Shown here: positions 52,367 to 64,000 of the stretch, one piece after another | Layout: the number at the start of each line of letters is the position of its first letter | How positions within the stretch are numbered: position 1 is the first letter of the stretch | Assembly: GCA_032173965.1 (NCBI GenBank) | Contig: CM063287.1 | Location: forward strand, 9,863,859 to 9,927,858 | Source: Sitta carolinensis | Taxonomy: Eukaryota; Chordata; Aves; Passeriformes; Sittidae | DNA length: 64,000 bases | Direction: 5' to 3' | Program-made: the position numbers and the translations under genes | Notes under the pieces: model-generated | The model's input: only the letters and a program-made list of their open reading frames with translations | What the model was told of the DNA's origin: nothing | Databases searched by the model: none

Positions 52367-54960
52367 TTCCTGGCAGGTCATCAAACTACTTGAATTAACA
52401 GGCCTATTCTCCTAGGGAAACTCACTGGGGCTTTGGAGCTCATTTTGTGAACTGCATGCATGCAATTGCTCTTTGCTAGTATAAGCTGGCCATGCAAACT
52501 CCACGAGCAAACTTACTTGAACAGAGAGCAATTCCACCTGCATCCAAAACCAGCTTCTGTCACCACACATGCACAAAAGCTCTGTTATAATACTACGATA
52601 ATTATTTGCAACCAATGTGGAAAATTATTTCATCTAAATGCAGAAAATATTAAATACAAATTTATCTCTCTCAAAAATTTGGCTTATTCACTTGTTTTCA
52701 CTTAAAAAGTTAAAAATACCAGCATATTCATCCTCTCTGACCAGCAGTGTTTTCCAGTGCAATTCCTAACACTAAATAGCTCTGTTTTCAAGGAGATACT
52801 TGTCTCAACATAAATACTGTAGGTCACCAATATATCACATCACTACATATATATGCACAACACAGAGGTGCTAAGTAAAAAGCCACAGCCTTTCCCTCCC
52901 TTTCCCCACATCCACAGTGGAATTCATAATCCAGTTTTTACCACACATACAAATTTTTTCACTCTCAAACCAATATAACCTATCGGTGGCAACGCATCTC
53001 TTCCAGAGGTGTCACTTCTGTGGATATTTGTGGAAAAATAACTATTTTCTTTGATTCTGAAGGCAGAACACCAATATTAGAGAAGTGCACAAAAATAAAT
53101 AGAAGACATACAAGGCTACCAGTGCTTAGGTAATGTTTGCAGTTGTAAAAATTGTTTACTAATTTTTGGACGTGCTTGTAGAAGGGTTGCTGGGACAGCT
53201 GAAGAGAAGCAGAATTATTCTTCTTAGTAATATCTGTACCATTTTAACATTTCTTGTGTGAGAACGGGAGAAGGTGAAAAGGCAGGGTTCAATCTAATTC
53301 TAACCCTGCCAAAACAAGGTACTAACATAAGGAATGTGACCTTTATTAAATTAGAGCAGTTATATGTTATATATTAATGTTCCTAATTATGTTATATATT
53401 TGTACAATATACTAAAATGCCAAATACCACTGTCACCCACTTAATACACATACTCCTGGAAAGACTAACATGCTACTGTGCCTCATTCGTCATGTCACTG
53501 TGGAAGAAAATAGATGAAAAAAGTCAAAAAGATTACAGGATTTTGTAGTAAAATTTTAATATATTTTTTCTATTAATAAATCATAAGATCATAATATCTT
53601 AAAAGGTGTGTCACCCTGTAATTCCAGGTGGGTTAGAGCAAAATTATTATTCCATGATCAGAAGTGTCTCTGTTCTTCAGCCTAATTTATATGAAGTCTT
53701 TTTCAGTAGATGTCAAGTGAATTTAAGGCAGTAAAATTTCTCTTTAAAATATGAGAGAAAAAAATCAACTTTATAATTGCAGCCTCACCGAGGGCAACCA
53801 TACCTCTTTCCATAGAAAGAAGATTCCCCTTTCCTAGGAATACTGTGTTTAACACTAGTCATACTATCTATAGCTATCTGATATACTTTCAGCTAACTAA
53901 TTTTACTTATAAACTTTTCCAAGCTGTTCCACAGCGGAGCATTCATTTAAGGTTAGATTTTGAAATGAAGGTGGCTTACATTGGCTTTCCCAGGGTCCTG
54001 AGGTGAAGAAACTAACACTGATCCTATGGTCAGAATCAGCTCAAGTAATGAGATGTTTATAAAAGAACAACTGAACTAAAATTGTTTGGCCCCATTTCCT
54101 CCCAGCTTTGTCTGTCTCTTTTTTCCCCTGCAGAACAGGCTCACTGGTGCTCCTTTGCCTGTCACATGCCCACACACACATGAGAATTCCAGTATTTGTG
54201 CCATATTCTGCTTTAGCACTCTCGACAAAATCTAGCTATAAGGCCTAAAAAAGTTCTTCCTTTGCTACTCACATCTGACACCGAGGGAAAAAAAAAAAAC
54301 TACCCAGGCTTTGTTTTGGATGGAAGAAGAGGATCTGAGTTTACAGGGTGGAGAAGACAACAGCTGCCAGTGCATATGGTTAAAAGTCAGAGCAGCTCCT
54401 GCTGCACCGTGGTTCTGGGTGACAGCAAACATTTTTGCCAGGGCAGGGCAGAGCCCGAGGGAGACAGGGCAGACTGAGACTCCACATTTTGTGTGCTACT
54501 TCTGCTAAAGCACGGGAATTTGTTGTGCATTTGAAAGTGGCAACTGCCAACACCAAGGGTACCCACACTTTGATCCTAACTCCAACATTATTTCAGTGTT
54601 TCTCAGCCTGTCAATAAATCAACCTTAAGGGAGATGTAACACTGCAAATCAGAGACCTGGCTAAGTATTATGTAAACAGAGCTGAATGATCTCTAACTTG
54701 TTTTAGTTCCTGAATTAAACAATGCAGGTGTTTGAAACCAAAGCTGTGAAACTCTTCGGAGCCTGAAGGCAAAAAAAAAATTAGTAGGCTCATTTCTGAT
54801 GCCACAGTCATCTGTAGAGAGCTTAGTTTAAAGCTTGTTTAATTCTATCTACTTCAGTAGGGTCGAGTTCGGCTTCTTCCAGGCAGGCAGATGGCAATAA
54901 CCAGCACCCCCACAGGAGATTTGTACGTAAATCCACTGACTCCTCACACACCTGGAAACG

Positions 54961-54990
54961 TTTATGAGATAAAGGGGTTTATCTCATAAA
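54961..54990. repeat. Perfect 13-bp inverted repeat with 4-nt loop
   Basis: TTTATGAGATAAA (54961-54973), GGGG (54974-54977) and TTTATCTCATAAA (54978-54990) form a perfect 13-bp stem with a GGGG loop. Complementarity stops at once on the outer side (G versus G). It is too short for a typical microRNA precursor and has no T-run after it, so its role, if any, is unknown. Confidence 0.95.
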
Positions 54991-55332
54991 GAAAAAGGCA
55001 CACTTATTAAATAATCTGTTGGAATAGCTGTATTTAAGAACAGTAAAACAGATACAGGCGTTACAGAAGAAAACACTTATTCCTATGAACAATATGGGAA
55101 AAATGTAACAAATGCTGTACAAGGTATAATAAAGAGACATAATATTAGCTTAACATTCTCTCTTTGAAAAGGTAGCTGATTACAAGGCAGACATTATGAA
55201 TCTGAATTTTAGTAATGATTTTTATATGATTGCACACAAATATTATGTTGTCATCGTGGAGGAGGAGTAGCTTTAAAGAGCTATGGATAATGTTATTTAA
55301 CGAAAATATTAAAATGGGTATGGATAAAAAAG

Positions 55333-55346
55333 AAAAAAAAAAAAAA
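55333..55346 (+). repeat. Poly(A) tract, 14 A
   Basis: A pure A run preceded by ATAAAAAAG. It also explains the phenylalanine-rich start of a 70-codon minus-strand frame (55145-55357), which is not a gene. Confidence 0.94.
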
Positions 55347-56075
55347 TCAGACCTCAAGGAAGTTACCAGTTCTTAAAAGACTGATACAAAGATAGATATC
55401 TTACATATTGATATGTTAAATTAACTAACACAAAGTAGGAATGCATTAATGACAGCCATTATTGACACAAAATGTGTCATTTTAAAAACAAATGTAGATT
55501 ATGATTTTACAAAGATAGTCTGATCGGCTTTAGGAAGCGAAAAAACAGAAATAGGATTAATAAGAAGGGGCTAATTTCTGTTATTAAGTGGGAAGCTCAT
55601 CATTTGGGGATGATGGAGAGGAAACGCTCACATGTGCTAAATGATAAAGAGTCAAACACAGGTTTGGAAAAAGAAGACATTAAGAAGCTGAGAAAGGCTA
55701 CAGCATCAGCCAAAGTGCACCTGCAATATTGCATGAAGTGTGTGTTCAACAGACAAGAATTTATATCAGAGAACAGAAGGGCTTAACCTGCTTTGTATTG
55801 TAAACAGAAAACGTCAGAGGAGATGGAATTTCTGCCTGTAAATAAATCAGATGGGCAAACTCTGGGGGAGGCAGAACTGGGGAGAACACTATTTTATAGC
55901 TATTGCCAACCTAACACAGAAACAAACCATGTGGTAAAAACATCATAATGTTCAGTTTGGTGTTTAAGAAAGGGGCATCATTAAACAGCCACCAAAGACT
56001 CTCCAGGGTCTCCAGATGTATCAAGCAAGAGGAAAAAAAAATTGCGATTTCTTTAAAATTAAAAATTTAATTAAG

Positions 56076-56159
56076 CATTCTTAATTATTGGATTAATTAA
56101 TTCACTAATTAATAATTTTTATTTATTAGAAAATAATTACGTATTCTTAATTAGTGAAT
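56076..56159. repeat. AT-rich block with 13-bp inverted and 19-bp direct repeats
   Basis: ATTCACTAATTAA (56100-56112) pairs with TTAATTAGTGAAT (56147-56159). Separately, GCATTCTTAATTATTGGAT (56076-56094) and GTATTCTTAATTAGTGAAT (56141-56159) are direct near-copies. The block is saturated with TTAATTA motifs, the core of many homeodomain binding sites, so it could be a regulatory cluster or simply AT-rich sequence that expanded locally. Confidence 0.75.
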
Positions 56160-57789
56160 CCTGCATGTACAACTTAGCTATCACTCTTCAAAGATATTTA
56201 GTAAATATTAACCCTCCCATATAACTGCCCAGCCGATAACTCTCATACAGAGAAACTATATGGTGCATTTCTGACTTCAAGGGGGTATGAGAAGAGGGTT
56301 TATGCACAATAATATTTTGAGTACTAGTTAAATTTATTTTGAGGTTATTGAAAGTACAGCCCAGAAAAACCACAACAATGCCCTCTAAGTATAAATCATA
56401 GTTTATTATTGCATACACTGTGAAGTTTTACTACTCTTTATCACAAATAAAATGCTCAGGCAATAGAGATTTCAACAGGCAAGGAAACTTAAACATTTTC
56501 TTTTTTTATTTTCTTGTCAAAACAAAGAGACAATTAAAAAGCATGTTGGTAACGTTTCAAATACTCTAATTGCCTCTGAATTGATTCATCTGGTGTTTAA
56601 GCAACAAGAACAAGAAAAAAATTCTGATAAAACCCAAATCCAAACAATCACTCTTCTCAATGATACCCAAATGTTTTAGTTCTAGGCATATATTGATAAC
56701 ACCAATCCAATAATTTTCTGGCAGGTGAGAAAGTACCAAAATCATGTTGACACCATATATAGCTTTATTAAAGGAATAAACCCATATCTGATGCAGTAAA
56801 TTTTTTCACAAGAGATTAAAGATTATTTTGCTATTCTGCTATATGATACTGCTTTGATGGTAGCTGGGGCATTAGCTGATCACTAAATATAGAGATCAAA
56901 AATGGTTTTATGTAAGCCATGCAGATAATCCCAAAATTTCACTGATGGTTAAAGGTAGTTGTATACAGTTTATCCATAATAAATCAAAAAAAATTAAAGG
57001 ATGAACAGAGGTAACTAATTCTATTAAGCTGTATTAAATTCAGATTGCGAGGGAGGATGTAAACAAGCTGCTCCAAATTATTGTATTTTTAAATTTCTAT
57101 CTATGTTTATCCACCCTGCAGCTATATTTCATCTTACATATATAATTTGAATCATTAAGACCTTGTACAAAAAACAGTCAAACCCTCAACGTCTGAAGTA
57201 ACCTATAGGGGAAACAGAATAATTAATTCCATCCAACGAAAATCTTTGACCTCTACACTCTCTCATGAAAGGGCTGGTTTAGATACTGACATAATTTAAA
57301 AACAAAAGACATATTTAAATGTATATTTTCCTTTCAAGAACTGGTGTTGACGTACTACAACTTGCATTTAGCCATTGGTGGCATTTTGTTGCAGGGCAAG
57401 CTACAAGTTTGATTCAATTTATTAGCCTATAATAACAAACACAAGGACTACCTGATCTGAAAAAAATCTAAAATTGTGTTTAAGATCAGTGATGGAAGAC
57501 AGAAGTAGTTATGCTTTTGGGTTTTTTTCTTCCCATCCCTAACCAAAACTTCTCTGCTCTTTCCTGCCAGCAGGTAAATCAGGAAATATTTCAGAACAAC
57601 AAAATGTTACAGGATCACAATGTTCTTCCTGGTACCTATTGGTGATAAACTTGCATTGATCTATGAAACTCACCCAGCCTTCAGCCCCAAAAGAAATTGG
57701 ACCTGGCCATAATATTTAACAAACAGATCCTTATTAGGATACTCAGTTCTGGGACTAAAAATAATTATTCTGAGACCAATTCACTACTA

Positions 57790-58110
57790 CTTACTGACAT
57801 GCTAAGCCTCTGAGGAAAGCCAGCAACGGCCTCAAACCCCACCGGGGCACGCCAAGCCTGGGCAGGTCCTTGGACCCCGTGGTGCTGCTCTCAGGGCTGG
57901 AGCTTTGCTGTGGCAGTTTGTTGTTCCACGTGCCATGGAAAGAGAGAAGAGGAGTCTGCAATGTGCAGAGAGCGTGATGTGGGCAGAGGAATGGGGGTGG
58001 CTGTGTCTCTGGAGGCAAAGCTGTATCTCAGTGCCCCTGCCCATCCCTGTTGAGTTCCATTTCCTCCATTTGCTGATCAATGCTCAAGCTGATGGTGGAA
58101 GGTGACCCAG
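57790..58110. other. GC-rich islet
   Basis: About 320 bp richer in G and C than its surroundings, carrying three overlapping frames of 66-82 codons on both strands. It includes CCCCACCGGGG, a short palindrome-like motif. No domain or known repeat is recognised. Confidence 0.4.
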
Positions 58111-59915
58111 GCTCTCAGGTTTTACTCTACAATAGAGCTAATCCCACTCGCCCCTCCCAAAAAAACAGTGCAGCTACTGCAGAAACATTTGTGGCTCCAA
58201 CCTGCCCAGATTGTCCTGACAAAACATGCATTTTCAGAACCTGACTGCTAGGTTAGTTGACACAGTTAAATTTATATCCCCACATTTCAAAAGTATTTCT
58301 ATTTTTAGTATATTGGTATTTTTTAATCTCTGCTAGTGGGTTTTGAAACATAATGTCTCATTTGAATATATTAGCATATCAGTACCACAAGGTCATTTCA
58401 GAATGCAGGAGAAGAAAGCAGTTTTACATGTTGTTATTTTCCAAGAAAACTGGGAGAAGCAAGAGAGCAAATAGCCTACTATTTTGTTAAAAAGACCCCA
58501 AAAACAAAGCCACAAAAGAAATGCCAAAGCAAAACATAAAACAAACCAGAAAGAATTCAAACAATGCATTCAATAGTCATTTCATACACCTGTATCATGG
58601 ATAGCTCCAGTCTAAACTGCTCTGGATCCTTTTGCTTTTATGAATCTGAAAAACATCCAATATTGTTTTTCACATGTAAACACCACAAAAGCTCTATGAT
58701 GACAAATACAACAAAATTAAAAGGACTCGCAGTATTTTACTCATTGTTGCTAAGCAACTCTACATTTGTAGACCATTGTATTTCTGGTCAGTATGAGAAG
58801 AAGAGCAATCAAAACCACCCAAAACAAAAGGAGCAGTGTGTTCAATACCTCTGCTTAGCTGAGAGTGCCCCATGGTCACTGCGCTGGGCTTGCTCTGACA
58901 ATCATTGCACTCAGGAAAATCTTTAACCAACAGTGGTACCACGACAGAGTTAATTACAGTCTCCTGTCTTCATCAATTCAAATACAGTCTACCAGAGATG
59001 AGCAATTCAAGAAAGATTTTCTTTTCATTAAAAGATCCAATTAAATATTTATCTGCAATAAATAGATTTGAAAATTTTAAAAATTATACACTGTATATAA
59101 TCATACTGTAAAACCAAAACAGAAACTTGTGACGGTATTTTACATTACAGCTATCCAATAAATTCCAGAAATTCAGTGGAAGGCTAACCATTAGAGGCAT
59201 TATGACATTAATTCTGAATTGGTTTTGTTTGTCAGGGAAACACTAACTTTAAAATTTGCCAAGAAATTTGGTTTGGAACTTGCTTTCTCTCATTGGGCAT
59301 CTAGGTCCATGGCTATGGTTTGGATCCATCCATCCAAAGTATGTTTGAGAACACACAAACCTGAGCAGGAAATGGACCAGTAGAAAATAGAAAGGTCATC
59401 ATCAAATTATAATTCTTTTTGATGCTATCAAATTCCTTCATCTTTCATTTGCTTTCATTATTCTTCAAAGAGACTTAAAACATTACTCCTCCCCTTTTGA
59501 TCAGTACAGCAATCAGAAACTCCACAAGTTAATATTTTCCACTAATGTATTGAGATATTAAGGCAAAAATTAATTTAGGAAGCATAAGGGTTTTTCTTAA
59601 ATTATAGGATATTCCAGAGGGTACTTACACTGCTTCTTGAACTCTTGAATTTTCAGACTGATAGACTGAGCAAAAGTGCTTCTGTTTGCACTTTATAAGG
59701 CATTCATGTATCCAATTAAGATGTAGTAAAGGCTACAGAAGTTTGTGAAAGCATCCGAGGAAATGATTTGAGGATTCAAATGAGGCTTTCTTTCACTTTT
59801 TGGTTGGGGTGGAAAAATAACACAAGTATGGATTTTTAGGGAAATAGAAACACCTGTGTATGCTTTGGCCATTCAAAGCACAAAGCCTGACACTCCAATT
59901 TTTTAAAACTGTTTC

Positions 59916-60403
59916 TTATTCCTCCATATCAGTAGATGTGCCCTCCTCCTTTTGACAATGAGAAGAGTTGCTTTCCAGACTTCTGTCCACACAGATGTCC
60001 CCTAAAGCATGCTGGGTGCAGGGGGTTGAATAACCTCTCCCTGCTCTACAGCTCCTGCTCACAGCCCAGCTGCTCACTGCCAGCACATTTCCTTGCCCCT
60101 GTCCCACCTGCTCCCCATGCACTGCCATGGCCTTTCCCACTGGGCTGCTCCCTGGCCAGTGCCAGCCTGCCCTGCTGCCAGGGGCTGCTGCTCCCCGCCA
60201 GGACTCTGCCCATGGCCCTGCTGAGCTGCTTGCGGCTCCCATGCTCCATTTCTCTGCCCTGGGTGGTGTGAGGAGCAGCCCTGCTCTGGAGCATTTGGGC
60301 TGCTGCCCCAGGGGTGTGTCAGCTGCACTCCTGCTGAGCCAGCTCTCCATCCCCTCTGCCTAAAACCTTCCACAGGATGAGGCCAGGAAAGACTACTGGG
60401 CAC
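59916..60403. other. GC-rich islet with the longest frames outside the minisatellite
   Basis: This islet carries a 144-codon minus-strand frame (59916-60350) and antiparallel plus-strand frames of 111 and 78 codons, plus further overlapping minus frames of 109 and 82 codons. The translations are rich in Ala, Gly, Ser, Pro and Leu without a motif I know. Having long frames on both strands at once argues for composition rather than selection. The sequence is rich in CTGCC/CCTGC and CpG-poor. An unlisted repeat or a decayed gene fragment remains possible. Confidence 0.45.
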
Positions 60404-61369
60404 TCAGGCAGACTACAACCCCCTCCTCTGGGTTTGAACAGACAAACCCTTTTCTTACTCATCTGCTTGTCCACCCATCCTGTGCAACAGCCCAGCCAGG
60501 AGAGAAGGATGCTATGTGTCACTGAATGAAAAATCCCAGCAGCGTTTTTAAGCTGGTGACTTGGCTATCTGGGCACTGAGAAACACTACAGGTTCACAAT
60601 TATTAATTATTTATTTTTCTTTTTATGTTCTTTTACTTCTACCTGCTCTAAATAATTTATGCTCATGTATACAGCAATTATTTTTCTCTCACAAGGAAGA
60701 AAAATTAACATCTAAATGACTTCAAAAAGCTAATAACCAGTAAAGCTGTCTGAGCTACTATGACTGCAGCAAATTAGTAGAAACACAACACTGTAAGATA
60801 TCAATTGGACTAATTTTTAAAGAAGAGTATTTAATTGAACCAGCTTGAATATATGAAGTCTACCTTTTATCTGACAGTGTACATGTCTCTAATCTAATGA
60901 CATTTAGAAAACAAATGTCTCTTGTTACTATTTTTGTAATGAAGAGAATTATCTCAGCAAAGTATAGCCAGTTACCATCTTACATTCCAGACCCAAAAAG
61001 AAGTTACTGAAAAAAACCTTTAATTAAGAAAAGGAAGGCAATTCATGAAGATTTGAATAGTCATTTTCATATCAGCAACTTTCAGTTAGCAAAAGAGAAA
61101 TTTTTTTGTCAAAAGCTAACAGAATCCACAAGTCCAGAAGCGAAGTTTTGGTTGCAATTATTTCAGCAGGGAATTACTGACAATGTTACATAAAATTTTC
61201 TCAAGGGAAATGTAAACTCATGCTACATTACCTTAAAGCAAGCTTTAATGTCATTCTTAGAACTAGAATTTAAGAGTTTAAGTATGGAACATTTACATCA
61301 TTACCAACATATCCAGTTGTTAAATAACTAAACACGAACAAAAAAACCAAAAGGACATACAGGGTGTTG
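60404..61369. other. Unique AT-rich sequence
   Basis: No frame of note, no repeat recognised. The sequence is AT-rich up to the sharp start of CR1 similarity near 61370. Confidence 0.65.
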
Positions 61370-61708
61370 CAATTGATTTAACATATCCTAGCAAGTTTTT
61401 CAATGACACCAAGCTGCATGGTGCATCTGACACAATGGAGGGAAGGTCCACAGGGACCTTGAAAGGCTTGAGAGGTGCACCCACACAAACCTCATGCAGT
61501 TAAACAAGGCAAGACAAGGTCATGGGTCAGGGAAATCCCAACACAAACAGGCTGGGTGGGATTGTAAGAGACAAGGGATTGAGAGCAGTCTTGGAGGATG
61601 GCTGGAAGCTGTTGGTTGACAAGAAGTCCAACATGACCTGGCAGTGTGTTGAAACACATCCCACAAATCCAATCATGTCCTGGGCTGCATCCAAAGCAGA
61701 GTAGCATT
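61370..61708 (+). mobile_element. CR1 LINE fragment, end of the reverse-transcriptase ORF, decayed
   Basis: The stretch matches the C-terminal part of the CR1 ORF2 reverse-transcriptase region in sense orientation. Landmarks are AATGACACCAAGCTG (the family's ADDTKL region, here with the second catalytic-type Asp context degraded to ND), then EGR, GNPNTNR and a closing region resembling the family's ILGCIKR, here reading MSWAASK. Frameshifts break it into at least two frames; the longest surviving piece is 60 codons (61522-61704). No 5' portion, 3' UTR or terminal octamer repeat is seen, so it is an internal fragment. It is a dead element and not a host gene. Confidence 0.9.
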
Positions 61709-61914
61709 TAATGTTTTAATTTTTTTTTTGTTATTTTTTAAGTAAAAGGACATAGAAGGGAAAAGTGCATAATCAGATCTCTGGAAAATGTGAACAGAAA
61801 TGAAAATATTTTAGCAAACAAACCTTTCTGTGAGCACAGCCTTAATACCAGAAAGACTCAAGAAAACATGCAGATGAAGTGCAGTGGAAATTATAAAACA
61901 GACCTTTGCTCTCA

Positions 61915-62022
61915 TCTCTCTATATTGATGTTTATCTCTATCATCTGTATATCTATATATATCATCTATATCTATCTATATCTATTTATAGCTATATATC
62001 TGCATCTATAGCTATCTGTATA
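61915..62022 (+). repeat. Imperfect (TATC)n / (TA)n microsatellite
   Basis: A mixture of TATC, TATA and CATC tetranucleotides over about 100 bp, with no run of pure repeat long enough to be very unstable. It lies 200 bp downstream of the CR1 reverse-transcriptase fragment. Two overlapping 73-codon frames (61790-62011 and 61906-62127) come from this repetitive composition and are not genes. Confidence 0.85.
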
Positions 62023-62139
62023 ATGATACCATGGACACATTATCTGTCCTACTGTGTAGGACTATTGTCACACACAATTACACTATTTCAGCATGACATG
62101 TACTCCCAAAGTTTATACACCCCATGATTTCTCTGAATT

Positions 62140-62292
62140 GAGAATTATTAATACCTGTGACATTCTTCACCACAACATCTCAAAGTGTTTTATAAGCATC
62201 ACTGGACAGATGGGGAAGCTGAGACAGGATCATGAAGCAGCTTTCACAAGGTCATGCAGCAAGACTCCAGTAAAACCAAGAACAAATATCAT
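62140..62292 (-). mobile_element. Ancient L3/MIR-like repeat relic
   Basis: The order TCAAAGTGTTTTATAAGC, ACAGATGGGGAAGCTGAGAC, CACAAGGTCATGCAGCAAG is the reverse-complement pattern of the old amniote L3/MIR-type tail, in which a CAAAG(C/T)xxTTTA block, a CAGATGGGGAAACTGAG block and a GGTCA-CAGC block are conserved. Several indels separate the blocks, as expected for a fossil of that age. Which of the related families it belongs to cannot be settled by eye. Confidence 0.5.
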
Positions 62293-64000
62293 GGTCTTAC
62301 CATCTATCTGTGAGACACACAGATGTACAAATATTACATCCTTCAACATTCCTCCTACCTTAGATTTAAAAGCAAAGATTCTTGTAGAGATTTATATTTA
62401 CCTTCACAGTATATATATTTTATAGCCCTTCATATATTAAAGATTTTAAGTTTATCTTACCTTTTGATTTTGTTCTTAATTAAATATTATAGAAAATATT
62501 GCCCATTTCACTCTTATAACCTGGAAAATTATCTCTGGGAACAGAGGCTGGAACCTACAAACTGATGGAAAACACAAGTCCTTATGACAGATCAGAGGCA
62601 GTCACAGGAGATTATTCACCAGCCTGACACAGCTGGAAGAATACTGGATCAAAGACAGACAAAGAACAATATCTAACCCTGAGATATCAGTGCTGTTTTG
62701 TAGGATGTGTTTCCAGGCATCTGCCAGCCTCTAACCCTGCCTGTGCAGGGACACACGGGGGGTACAGAACAGAACACAGCACACACGTGGATCCTGTAGC
62801 CTCTGGGCACTGGTTTGCCACCCATGGTAAGCACATCTCTAAGGACAACAAGGGCAGGTGTCCCTGGAATTTGTGCATACAAGCACTTCATGGATCTCTG
62901 TAGTTTTACCACTGAGGTTGATGTAATCCTTAAATCCCAGCAAACATCACTCGTGTATGGATCTTTTTAACTTTTCCTGGGGTATTTTTCCCATCACTGA
63001 TCTTTCAATATTTAAAATAGCTTCTCTAGGAATTCGCAGCAGTAGCTATTTCAAATCATTTTATCAGTGTCTCTACTGCCTCTTAAGAAGTATTCCTTTT
63101 TTTTTTTTTTTGGCAAGCATGCTTTTCCTGTGGCTTCTAGATAGTAGGGCAGACCACCTATTTTTCCAGTAACTCCGTATAGGGATGAGAGACATGGAAA
63201 TAAGTTGATTAATATTAATCTGGTTTGCTCCTGAGAAAAATAAGGAAACTAGGAGTTTTAGAAACTTCTTTCTAATTAAGTTTTACCTCTTATGGGTCAT
63301 TTGTTACCAAATATTTCTGTAATTCCAGCTTTTTATACACATTTTTTTGAAAGCAAGTTATAAAAGCCTGTCATGTAACCCAGAGTTAGTAGCCAGTTCA
63401 TGACTAATCCTTTTGGTATCATTTCATGAAGGTCAGTTCACCAAATGTGCATGTGTCTCTCTGCTTGATGCCCCAGCTCTCCAATCTTCAATATATATGA
63501 GTGTATTCAATCAAGCCTGATTAGCCCCTTCCCTTTGGTTTAAGTTTCTTAACTGCAGTGCCCATAAATTCTGCTGATATAGACAGGCTCAAATTGTAGT
63601 AAGATAAATTCAATTTCCCATCATCTAGAAATACATTAAAACAAAAGACAGTGAACAAAGAAGTGAGAGGAATATGGGGAAATAAAACTAAAAACACATC
63701 TCTCCCTGAATCTGAAATTAATTAAATTTGCAGGGACAAACTGGGACTTGCCTTATGGTAAGCACAAAGCAGATCAAGGTTATAGAAGCCATTAGTCTCC
63801 CACAGAGACCTCCTCTTTTCTTTATTCCAGTGAGACCTTTGCTATGTGGTATCTCAAAGACACAGCATGAAAATTTGAACTAAAGCTTAGTTTTCCAATG
63901 CAGCCACAAGTGCATATTTTAATATTCCCAAGTGGGCAAGTACCTCAGTGCCTTTGAGCAGTCCTGAGAGCCACAGACACACCCTGTTTAGAACCAAGCC
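62293..64000. other. Unique sequence to the end of the window
   Basis: Two overlapping minus-strand frames of 79 and 63 codons at 62673-62912 and one of 71 codons at 62957-63172 have no domain I recognise. The poly(T) tract at 63097 is the only repeat seen. Confidence 0.6.
63097..63111 (+). repeat. Poly(T) tract, 15 T
   Basis: A pure run of fifteen T after GTATTCC, with no retrotransposon body recognised on the minus strand beside it. Confidence 0.94.

Larger units (their letters stand above)
52367..57789. other. Unique AT-rich sequence with two inverted repeats
   Basis: Besides the hairpins at 54961 and 56100, there is a TTATGTTATATAT duplication near 53360-53402 and a small inverted repeat TGACACA-AAA-TGTGTCA near 55463. 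A purine-rich patch at 54310-54480 gives four overlapping frames of 60-71 codons on both strands without recognisable products. Confidence 0.6.

Overview
The window looks like 64 kb of AT-rich, gene-poor nuclear DNA from a bird, most likely a passerine. Three kinds of interspersed repeat support this. There are four CR1 LINE remnants (about 9949, 28349, 40939 and 61370). There is one ~650-bp LTR (23412-24063) whose termini and body match an endogenous-retrovirus LTR type I know from songbird genomes. There are also weak fossils of very old amniote repeats (about 52290 and 62150). Family names come from memory, not from a database search.

I find no protein-coding exon, tRNA, rRNA, snRNA or recognisable microRNA that I can support. 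Open frames outside the tandem repeat are at most about 144 codons. They overlap freely on both strands, show no domain I recognise, and are what AT-rich non-coding DNA (plus a few GC-rich islets) gives by chance. The window could be intergenic or lie inside a large intron; the sequence does not decide.

Layout: 1-9.9 kb is unique AT-rich sequence with poly(A) tracts. A CR1 tail lies at 9.95 kb. 10-21 kb is unique, with a (GA)n tract and two ATTA-rich stretches that could be conserved non-coding elements. A (TA)n tract is at 21.6 kb and the solo LTR at 23.4-24.1 kb. The most striking object is at 26.16-26.92 kb: a GC- and CpG-rich minisatellite of 19 copies of a 39-bp unit, followed by a short GC-rich flank. 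28-40 kb is unique with a CR1 tail, several inverted repeats and a long GC-rich imperfect hairpin at 39.3 kb. A GC-rich islet runs into a CR1 end at 40.7-41.0 kb. A 75-bp (AAT)n tract is at 43.8 kb and a G-quadruplex-type motif at 46.1 kb. A perfect 13-bp-arm hairpin is at 54.96 kb and an ATTA-rich inverted repeat at 56.1 kb. GC-rich islets lie at 57.8 and 60.1 kb. A CR1 reverse-transcriptase fragment at 61.4 kb is followed by a TATC-type microsatellite and an old L3/MIR-like tail.

Nothing here forms a gene system. The best leads for a second look are the hairpin-bearing, CpG-dense 39-bp minisatellite and the small set of perfect or near-perfect inverted repeats.
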